This document shows positions 7,256 through 12,309 of a stretch of DNA of 12,309 nucleotides, in pieces. A program made the position numbers and the translations under genes. The stretch covers positions 1-12,309 of the forward strand of contig CAJUDZ010000056.1 of NCBI GenBank assembly GCA_910584965.1. Direction: 5' to 3'. Under the pieces are notes generated by a model. That model had not been told where the DNA came from, made no database searches, and saw only the letters and a program-made list of their open reading frames with translations. The DNA is from an uncultured Lachnospiraceae bacterium. Its GTDB lineage: Bacteria; Bacillota; Clostridia; Lachnospirales; Lachnospiraceae. How positions within the stretch are numbered: position 1 is the stretch's first letter; the number at the start of each line of letters is the position of its first letter.

Positions 7256-8233
7256 CTAAAAAAGCTGCCTTCCGCAGTTCCCGCAGAATTTTGTGCCGCC
7301 CGTCGGGGTCCCGCAGTCGGGACAGAACTTCGGCCCTGCGCCTGCCGCGGCGCCGTTTGCGCCCGCCATATTCCCCATGCCCGGGTTCCGGCCCTGATTC
7401 ATCTGACCCACCATCTGCTGGCCAAGCGCCATGCCCATCTGCAGATTGACCATATCGGAGGCAATGCCGCCCCCGCCATGCCCTTTTCCCATGCTGTCCG
7501 CCGCCGCCACCTGGGTATACTTGTTCATGTCGCCTATCATAGACTGTGCTGCGGCCTTTTCCTGCATTTTCTTGATTTCTTCCGGGTAAGAAAAGCTTTC
7601 AATCGTAAAATCGGTAATGCCGATGCCGAGCCTGCGCATATCCATATCCAGATCGGATTCGATGCCCCTCGCAATATTGCGCGCATCCGCCTGCAAGTTG
7701 AACATATCTCTGCCTTCTTTGGCAATCCAGCTCATCAGAAGCTGGTCGAGGCTTGCGATAATGCGCTCTTTTACATCATCCACCGTGTACGTCTGACGGA
7801 TACCGGCCAGCTTGTCGATAACCACCTGATGTTCCACAATTTTGCAGTTAAAAGTGCCGAAAGCGCGGATAGGCATGCCGCCCGGAAGCCCCTGCGCCGG
7901 GAGATTGATCGCATTTTTTGTGCCCCATTTTACAAGAAGCTCTTTCGTATTGATAAAAAGCACTTCCGCACGAAGCGGCGTATTAAAACCAAACTTAAAA
8001 CTTTTCAGCGTCGTCAGGAAAGGAATGATGTCGGATTCGATATCATAACTTCCTTCGTCCTCAAAGATACCTTCTACAACGCCGTTGTACATAAAAATGG
8101 CATCCTGGCCGGGACGGATAATCAATTTGGAACCTTTCTTGATTTCCTGATTCTGCCATTTAAAGAACAGAACGCCTTCTCTGCCCTCATTCCATTCCAC
8201 CACATTTGAAAACTGATTTGAAAATAAGCCCAT
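7256..8233 (-). CDS. SPFH/Band 7 domain protein with C-terminal zinc ribbon, YdjI-like
   Basis: This 325-residue protein resembles YdjI of Bacillus subtilis, an SPFH-domain protein encoded in the pspA (ydjF) operon and linked there to membrane-stress localisation. The SPFH region spans roughly residues 25-235 (IIRPGQDAIFMYNGVV... to ...GIGITDFTIESFSYPEEI), followed by a helical stretch rich in Met, Gly and Gln (about 236-300) and a four-cysteine zinc ribbon, C304-x2-C307...C317-x2-C320, at the very end. There is no signal peptide or membrane span; association with the membrane is probably peripheral. It lies 15 bp after pspA, with its AAGGG ribosome-binding site next to the pspA stop codon, and 22 bp before pcrA. 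The YdjG and YdjH partners of B. subtilis are not in between. Family assignment is strong; the stress role is inferred from the pspA pairing. Confidence 0.9.
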   Translation of the reverse strand: MGLFSNQFSNVVEWNEGREGVLFFKWQNQEIKKGSKLIIRPGQDAIFMYNGVVEGIFEDEGSYDIESDIIPFLTTLKSFKFGFNTPLRAEVLFINTKELLVKWGTKNAINLPAQGLPGGMPIRAFGTFNCKIVEHQVVIDKLAGIRQTYTVDDVKERIIASLDQLLMSWIAKEGRDMFNLQADARNIARGIESDLDMDMRRLGIGITDFTIESFSYPEEIKKMQEKAAAQSMIGDMNKYTQVAAADSMGKGHGGGGIASDMVNLQMGMALGQQMVGQMNQGRNPGMGNMAGANGAAAGAGPKFCPDCGTPTGGTKFCGNCGRQLF

Positions 8234-8248
8234 CTATGTATTCCCTTT

Positions 8249-8932
8249 CTACATGCCAAGTTCTGCCTTTAATGCCGCAAGTTCGTCATCTACCGCAGAA
8301 GTTTTGCCGTCCGTATCGTATTTTTTTGCAAGATCTTCGAGGCTGTCCTCTCTGCTTCCCGCATTCAGTTCGTTCATCGCATCCGCTTCATCGAGCATTT
8401 TATTGACCTTGTCTTCCATCCTGTCAAATGCCGCCAGATTGCTTCCGGCGCTTTCCATGCCGGAGCCGAGGCCGTTCATCCTTTTCTGGGTCTCCGCAAC
8501 TCTCGCCTTTGCCTTTAACATGTCTCTTCTGCTCTTTAAGGAAGCGATATCCTCCGCAAGCTTATCGTGCATCTGGCGCATTTTCGCGGAATTTTCACAT
8601 GCCATCGCATAATTCTTCGAAAGGACGGTCTGTTTCTCCGCAAGCTCCGCCTTTTTCGACAGGAACCGGCGCGCCTCATTATCGTTGCCCGCTGCGACTG
8701 CCTTTTTTGCGTATTCGCCCATTTTGGCCATTTCCGCTTCACAGTCATCCAGCTTGCGCTTCGCACTTTTTTCTTCCGCCATGATCGCCGCGGTCTCCGC
8801 CTTTACTTTAGAAAAATCCTGTTCCAGATTCCGCAGATACTGGTCGATCATCTTTTCCGGATCCTCGCATTTATCCAGAAGCGCATTGATATTCGCCGCC
8901 ATAATGTCCTTAAACCTCGTAATAATTCCCAT
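8249..8932 (-). CDS. pspA: PspA/IM30 family membrane-stress protein
   Basis: This 227-residue protein, counted from the preferred start, has the typical PspA layout: an N-terminal amphipathic helix (MGIITRFKDIMAANINALLDK), a conserved segment with DPEKMIDQYLRNLEQD, then long charged coiled-coil helices (about 30-185) and an acidic C-terminal helix (DDELAALKAELGM). PspA proteins form ESCRT-III-like rods on the inner membrane surface and protect it under envelope stress. The start at 8932 is chosen because AGGAGG lies seven bases upstream and MGIITRF matches the family; an in-frame ATG at 8956 would add eight residues overlapping that site. It is the first gene of a tight unit with the SPFH gene and pcrA. 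No clear sigma-A or ECF-type promoter is visible directly upstream; that space is occupied by the 29-bp tandem repeat. Confidence 0.93.
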   Translation of the reverse strand: MGIITRFKDIMAANINALLDKCEDPEKMIDQYLRNLEQDFSKVKAETAAIMAEEKSAKRKLDDCEAEMAKMGEYAKKAVAAGNDNEARRFLSKKAELAEKQTVLSKNYAMACENSAKMRQMHDKLAEDIASLKSRRDMLKAKARVAETQKRMNGLGSGMESAGSNLAAFDRMEDKVNKMLDEADAMNELNAGSREDSLEDLAKKYDTDGKTSAVDDELAALKAELGM

Positions 8933-8971
8933 GTTGCATCCTCCTGTCTTTGGCAAAATATTTATTTTCCT

Positions 8972-9067
8972 GCTGCTGCAAACTGTCCGTTTACCGGCCG
9001 CCGCCGCATGACTGCCCGTTTACCGGCCGCCGCCGCATAACTGCCCGTTTACTGGCTGCTGTTCAAA
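8972..9067. repeat. 29-bp tandem repeat between the chemoreceptor gene and pspA
   Basis: Two nearly identical 29-bp units (8983-9011 and 9012-9040, core CTGYCCGTTTACCGGCCGCC) are followed by a diverged third unit (from 9041) that runs into the end of the chemoreceptor gene, whose stop codon (9049-9051) is the TTA of GTTTA in the repeat. A partial degenerate copy precedes the first unit (8972-8982). Units differ mainly by C/T changes. On the minus strand each carries GTAAACGGRCAG. It looks like tandem duplication of the receptor gene's 3' end. Confidence 0.85.
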
Positions 9068-10515
9068 CTCTCCGCCTGTCTGCTCAGATTTTCCACAAGT
9101 CCGGCTACCTGATTGACAATATCCGTATTCCTGTCGCAGGTATTATTTGTCTCGTTGGAATGTGCCGTCACCTCTTCCATAACAGCCGAAATGGTCTGCA
9201 CGCTTTCCACGATACCCGCGTTGGCCGCTGCCAGTTCACCCACGACTTTCTCCAACATCCGGCTCTGTCTGTCCGCATGTTCCGTGCTTTCCGCAATTTT
9301 CTCAAACCGGTCCGCCACGGTTTCCGCCGCTTCGCTCTGTTTTTCATTATTGTTCATAAGCTGCTCGACTGCTTTAATCGCAATCGACAGTTTCTCGGAA
9401 ACATTGCTGATGACTTCCGTAATGTTGACGGTCGCCCCCTGGGTCTGGTTCGCCAGATTGGATATTTCCGACGCCACCACCGCAAATCCCCTTCCCGCTT
9501 CTCCGGCACGGGCCGCTTCAATGCTCGCGTTAAGGGAAAGCAGGCTGGTCTGGCTCGCCACGTTCGTAATCAACTCGATAATCGACTGCATGTTTTTCAT
9601 ATGTGCTTCGAGCTCGCCGATATCGGCCGCCACTTCGTTTCCGGCGCGTCCTGATGATTCCGCCTGCGCCAGCAGCGTTTTCAAACTGTTCTTACCGTCC
9701 AGTACATCATTTTTGGCCTGCTCCATGCTGTCGTTAATGTTCCCTGATACGGCTTCCACCTCTTCGATATGTTTCTGAATTTCTTCCGTCTGACCGAGCT
9801 GGTTCTGTATCGCCACCGCGGCGTCATTTGCGCCGACAGCCACTTCTTCCATTGCGTTTCTTGTTTCTGTAACCGCGCTGCCGAGTTTGCTCATATGTTC
9901 CTGTACGTCAATGATTCCCTCTGTCATTTCGCCGGAAACAGTCATCACACTGTTGAGCAGTCTGGACACGTTATCCTTTTCGTGGCTGATTTCCGCCATT
10001 TTCGCTCTGTTGATCCTGGCCATAACATCCGTCGCCAAACAGAGGAAAACCGCTACGATCAGCATTAGGATAACGCGGATTTCATAAGTCGCCATTTCCG
10101 CTTCCGGAATCCCCACCGTAACCGCCTGATAAACCGCAAAAATCAGATTGACCAGAAAACCGCCCGCAGACAGCACGATACAGTATTTCAGGTCGGAATA
10201 CAAAGTGATGACGATGTATAACGGAATTGCGAACGTAAATGCGGTTACATTCGTCGTCGTAAAAATGACGAAAACATAAAAAATACTGTAGCCGAATCCC
10301 AGAATATGTTTGATATACCGGCTGGCCGGATCCCTTTTATAAAAAATCCATTCCGCAAGAACCGGTACAACGGCGAGTACCGCAAAAACCGCATAATACC
10401 CGATTGTTCTTGCTCCTTTCGCAACTTCCAGCGCATAAGATGCCAGCAGAATAACGACCAACACCGTATGACAAAAAGCTGCCGTTCTGTTCACGTCTTT
10501 TCTCTCTTGTCCCAT
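9049..10515 (-). CDS. Methyl-accepting chemotaxis protein with six membrane spans and no extracellular sensor domain
   Basis: This 488-residue protein has a hydrophobic N-terminal half with about six spans (around residues 12-30, 38-58, 70-86, 90-106, 112-131 and 146-165), then a cytoplasmic signalling domain (about 190-488). The hairpin tip that contacts CheA and CheW is clear: VASQTSLLSLNASIEAARAG followed by EAGRGFAVVASEISNLANQT (319-358). It lacks both the usual periplasmic ligand domain and an obvious HAMP, so input probably comes from the membrane or from a partner protein. The start ATG follows GAGGGTGG. It appears to have its own promoter near 10557-10586. No chemotaxis or flagellar genes are in the window. 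The first residues past the tip are somewhat unlike the commonest consensus (SEISNLANQ), which may reflect a specialised array. The ligand cannot be inferred. Confidence 0.92.
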   Translation of the reverse strand: MGQERKDVNRTAAFCHTVLVVILLASYALEVAKGARTIGYYAVFAVLAVVPVLAEWIFYKRDPASRYIKHILGFGYSIFYVFVIFTTTNVTAFTFAIPLYIVITLYSDLKYCIVLSAGGFLVNLIFAVYQAVTVGIPEAEMATYEIRVILMLIVAVFLCLATDVMARINRAKMAEISHEKDNVSRLLNSVMTVSGEMTEGIIDVQEHMSKLGSAVTETRNAMEEVAVGANDAAVAIQNQLGQTEEIQKHIEEVEAVSGNINDSMEQAKNDVLDGKNSLKTLLAQAESSGRAGNEVAADIGELEAHMKNMQSIIELITNVASQTSLLSLNASIEAARAGEAGRGFAVVASEISNLANQTQGATVNITEVISNVSEKLSIAIKAVEQLMNNNEKQSEAAETVADRFEKIAESTEHADRQSRMLEKVVGELAAANAGIVESVQTISAVMEEVTAHSNETNNTCDRNTDIVNQVAGLVENLSRQAESLNSSQ

Positions 10516-10556
10516 GGTCCCACCCTCTCGTGTCTTATTTATTCAGTTTGTTTTTT

Positions 10557-10586
10557 AGTATAACATAGAAGGAATTGGGCGCACAA
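10557..10586 (-). promoter_or_regulatory. Candidate sigma-A promoter of the chemoreceptor gene
   Basis: On the minus strand TTGTGC (10581-10586) lies 18 bases before TATACT (10557-10562), which is one mismatch from the -10 consensus. The -35 half is weak. It sits about 42 bases upstream of the start codon. Confidence 0.45.
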
Positions 10587-10630
10587 GAGATTTTCATGTA
10601 TTTACAGGGTATTTCCGCACGTGCCGCACG

Positions 10631-11536
10631 TCACATCACCCCGATCACAATCCCGGCAATGATAACCGCAGCACAGAATAATTTATACCCCGTATTCTTT
10701 TCATGGAACAGAAACCGCCCTGCCAGAATCGTCACCACACAGCCGACCTGCTTTAGCAGCGTCATGACCGTAACCCGGCTTCCGTCCATACCGTTTGCCA
10801 GAAACAGCACCCGGTCCGCAACGACGATTAAGAGGCTCAGTATCCATACCCAGTAGTTTTTCAGCACCTGGAAAAATGCGATTTTCACCCGCGCCGCCAG
10901 AATGAATAAAAGATAAAAGCAGACGAGAAACAGCAGGTACCAGAACTGTAACTGCGAACTGTTAATGTCTTTCATCAGCACCTTGTCAAGCAGCCCGGAC
11001 ACCGCATTGAACAGGCAGGAAGCAAACGCCATGAGAACGACTTTCACGTCAACCCGCTCTTTCTCCTCTTCTTTTTGATACAAAACGTCCTGTCCGCCCT
11101 GCCCCGCCGAAACATTTTTCCCGGTTCTCTTTCCCGGTCTGTATTTCAGAAGCAGAAGACCCGCCGAAACGAATATCAGCCCGATCACCTGAAAAACGCC
11201 GAGCGCCTCCTGCAGCACAATCACACCGAGCAGCGTCGCAAAAAGCACTCTGGACAAATCGAGCACCCCGTACAGGCTGATCGGCATCTTTTTAATCGCC
11301 ATAAAGCTGAAAATCCATGCCAGAAAGATCACAAAAGATTTCAGCCCGATCAGAAAATAGTATTTCGGTTCCAGTCCCATCGCATGCTTCGCGTCGGGCA
11401 GTACCATCACAAAAGCGAGCAGCGTATACAGAAACAATACTTCTATGGTTGCGTTTTTCTCAAGCGCCTTCTTTTTAACAATTTCACGGATGCCCTTTAT
11501 GACGCCATAAAGGAGCACAAGCCATATCCACATCAT
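10631..11536 (-). CDS. EamA/DMT-family transporter
   Basis: This integral membrane protein of about 301 residues shows the two-repeat layout of drug/metabolite transporters, with around ten hydrophobic spans. The first half runs from WIWLVLLYGVIKGIREI to VIGLIFVSAGLLLLKY, including ISLYGVLDLSRVLFATLLGVIVLQEALG, which resembles the EamA motif around the end of the first repeat. A charged cytoplasmic linker follows (RPGKRTGKN...KEEEKERVDVK), then the second half ends RFLFHEKNTGYKLFCAAVIIAGIVIGVM. The start is set at the first ATG of ATGATG (11536), eight bases after GGGAG; an upstream in-frame ATG at 11587 overlaps the promoter region. The substrate is unknown: family members move amino acids, nucleosides, sugars or other metabolites. 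It appears to be transcribed from its own promoter and stops 115 bp before the chemoreceptor gene. Confidence 0.88.
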   Translation of the reverse strand: MMWIWLVLLYGVIKGIREIVKKKALEKNATIEVLFLYTLLAFVMVLPDAKHAMGLEPKYYFLIGLKSFVIFLAWIFSFMAIKKMPISLYGVLDLSRVLFATLLGVIVLQEALGVFQVIGLIFVSAGLLLLKYRPGKRTGKNVSAGQGGQDVLYQKEEEKERVDVKVVLMAFASCLFNAVSGLLDKVLMKDINSSQLQFWYLLFLVCFYLLFILAARVKIAFFQVLKNYWVWILSLLIVVADRVLFLANGMDGSRVTVMTLLKQVGCVVTILAGRFLFHEKNTGYKLFCAAVIIAGIVIGVM

Positions 11537-11567
11537 TTGTTTTTCTCCCTGTCTTACTTCTTTCCGG

Positions 11568-11578
11568 GGTGTTACACC
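11568..11578. promoter_or_regulatory. Small palindrome in the EamA transporter leader, possible operator
   Basis: GGTGT-T-ACACC forms a perfect 5-bp inverted repeat just downstream of the extended -10 box, about where early transcribed sequence would be. This is a usual place for a repressor site, but a chance occurrence of this size is quite possible. Confidence 0.25.
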
Positions 11579-11595
11579 ACCTGACATTCTATTCT

Positions 11596-11604
11596 TTTAT
11601 AGCA
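11596..11604 (-). promoter_or_regulatory. Extended -10 promoter of the EamA transporter gene
   Basis: On the minus strand TGCTATAAA forms an extended -10 box (TG-n-TATAAA), 60 bases upstream of the start codon. No good -35 hexamer lies 17 bases further up, which is common for extended -10 promoters. Confidence 0.5.
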
Positions 11605-11682
11605 CAGGAACCGCTCCCGGAAAAGCTTTTTTTCAAAAAACAGCCGATGGAGCCGGAAAGGAACCAATCCTGCAAAACGAAA

Positions 11683-11688
11683 TATAAT
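11683..11688 (+). promoter_or_regulatory. Candidate -10 box for the substrate-binding protein gene
   Basis: A perfect TATAAT lies 48 bases upstream of the plus-strand start codon in AT-rich sequence. No convincing -35 hexamer is present at 16-18 bases, so activation by a regulator is possible. Confidence 0.45.
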
Positions 11689-11710
11689 AAATTAACTATG
11701 TCAATCAGTG

Positions 11711-11725
11711 ATCTGTCTTACAGAT
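11711..11725 (+). promoter_or_regulatory. Hairpin next to the ribosome-binding site of the substrate-binding protein gene
   Basis: ATCTGT-CTT-ACAGAT forms a perfect 6-bp stem with a 3-base loop, ending two bases before the AGGAGG site (11728-11733). It could limit ribosome access in the RNA or act as a DNA operator. The AGGAGG to ATG spacing is also unusually short, at three bases. Confidence 0.4.
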
Positions 11726-11736
11726 GCAGGAGGTAT

Positions 11737-12309
11737 ATGAAAAAGAAACTATTATCCCTTTTCCTCGCGATGCTGTGCATGCTTTCCCTTTTAAGCGGCT
11801 GCGGCGGTAAGGAAACGGAAAAAGCAAAGGAGAACGCTTCCGCCAAAAACAACGTGCCTGTGGTGCTCAACGAAGTAGCCCATTCCATCTTCTATGCGCC
11901 GATGTATGTCGCCATCGAAGAAGGTTATTTCGCAGAGGAAGGCATCGATCTGACGCTTGTCACAGGTTTTGGCGCCGACAAGACCATGACCGCGCTTTTG
12001 ACGGATGAAGCGGACATCGGCTTCATGGGCAGCGAAAGCACAATCTATACTTATATCGGCGGTTCGTCCGATTATGCCGTCAATTTCGCACAGCTGACCC
12101 AGCGCGCCGGCAATTTCCTGGTAGCCAGGGAACCGATCGAAAACTTCGACTGGAGCATGCTGATCGGAAAAGAAGTTCTGGGCGGAAGATCCGGCGGTAT
12201 GCCCAGCCACGATGTAACATGGGAACACATCAAAGAGATTTATGAGTGGACAATCCGGAAAGCCCCGGATTTAAAGGTTTTTAAATATGAGGAAAAGGTT
12301 GTTTCCGTC
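11737..12309 (+). CDS. ABC transporter substrate-binding lipoprotein, NMT1/SsuA-like (partial, runs off the window)
   Basis: The first 191 residues are present. A lipoprotein signal peptide (MKKKLLSLFLAMLCMLSLLSGC) ends in the lipobox LSGC with C22 as the lipidated residue, followed by a charged linker (GGKETEKAKENAS). The mature domain opens with VVLNEVAHSIFYAPMYVAIEEGYF, then AEEGIDLTLVTGFGADKTMTALL and EADIGFMGSESTIY, typical of NMT1/THI5/SsuA-type periplasmic-binding folds that bind pyrimidine, sulfonate or nitrate-like compounds; the ligand here cannot be told. It is anchored outside the membrane and normally works with a permease and ATPase, presumably encoded to the right. The start follows AGGAGG at only three bases. 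After GGRSGGMP (around 150-157) the sequence becomes polar and charged, unlike what I recall for relatives, so an internal change there is possible. Confidence 0.85.
   Translation, partial: MKKKLLSLFLAMLCMLSLLSGCGGKETEKAKENASAKNNVPVVLNEVAHSIFYAPMYVAIEEGYFAEEGIDLTLVTGFGADKTMTALLTDEADIGFMGSESTIYTYIGGSSDYAVNFAQLTQRAGNFLVAREPIENFDWSMLIGKEVLGGRSGGMPSHDVTWEHIKEIYEWTIRKAPDLKVFKYEEKVVSV

Noticed and set aside
7226..8209. Long plus-strand open frame (327 codons) across the SPFH gene
   Set aside because: It lies antisense to a clear SPFH-domain gene, its product is His/Arg/Phe-rich like a shadow frame, and no family is recognisable.
8983..9040. CRISPR-like array suggested by 29-bp units
   Set aside because: The units are directly adjacent with no spacers and derive from the neighbouring gene end.
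8950..9778. Long plus-strand open frames antisense to the chemoreceptor gene
   Set aside because: They mirror the codon bias of the MCP signalling domain on the other strand and show no domain of their own.
10610..10640. Terminator after the EamA transporter gene (GTGCGGCAC-type repeat)
   Set aside because: The repeat is too short to form a stable stem with a proper loop, and no T-run follows on the minus strand.
11791..12228. Minus-strand open frame of 145 codons in the right-hand end
   Set aside because: It is antisense to the substrate-binding lipoprotein, which has a signal peptide, lipobox and ribosome-binding site.

Overview
The window reads as chromosome from a member of the Clostridia, most likely a Lachnospiraceae-type Firmicute. 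The reasons are strong AGGAGG-type ribosome-binding sites, a TRAM-domain RlmD with the remains of a clostridial-style C-terminal tail, a PcrA-type helicase with a Tudor-like tail, a PspA plus YdjI-type SPFH pair, a lipoprotein substrate-binding protein, and moderate GC in the housekeeping genes. No RNA gene, insertion sequence or CRISPR array was recognised. Nine genes lie on the minus strand; only the last gene, cut by the window edge, is on the plus strand.

Positions 1-2518 (minus strand, visibly AT-richer than the rest) hold a probable phage-defence or accessory module: a full-length AIPR-family protein with an N-terminal PDDEXK-like nuclease core, followed by a YhcG/DUF1016-family nuclease gene cut short exactly where its catalytic core should begin. 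A pair of 13-bp direct repeats lies at the break. The module begins 18 bp after a fossil of the rlmD 3' end: in frame beyond the rlmD stop are recognisable pieces of the usual RlmD C-terminal tail, broken by two TAG codons and an apparent internal deletion.

Positions 2612-4770 hold rlmD (23S rRNA m5U methyltransferase) and a small single-span membrane protein with an Asp-rich repeat tail. A rho-independent terminator separates them, and palindromes lie in the rlmD leader.

Positions 4771-8932 look like one transcription unit on the minus strand, in the order pspA, ydjI-like SPFH protein, pcrA, with gaps of 15 and 22 bp. The first two are membrane-stress proteins; pcrA is the DNA-repair and transcription-conflict helicase. 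A 29-bp tandem repeat sits between this unit and the upstream chemoreceptor gene and overlaps the receptor's last codons.

Positions 9049-11736 hold a six-span methyl-accepting chemotaxis protein with no extracellular sensor domain, an EamA/DMT-family transporter, and a 149-bp divergent promoter region. Rightward from 11737 runs the first part of an NMT1/SsuA-like substrate-binding lipoprotein, presumably the first gene of an ABC transporter operon beyond the window.

No clearly new system is demonstrated. The strongest unusual signals are the decayed rlmD tail, the catalytically beheaded YhcG gene with repeats at its break, and the 29-bp tandem repeat before pspA.
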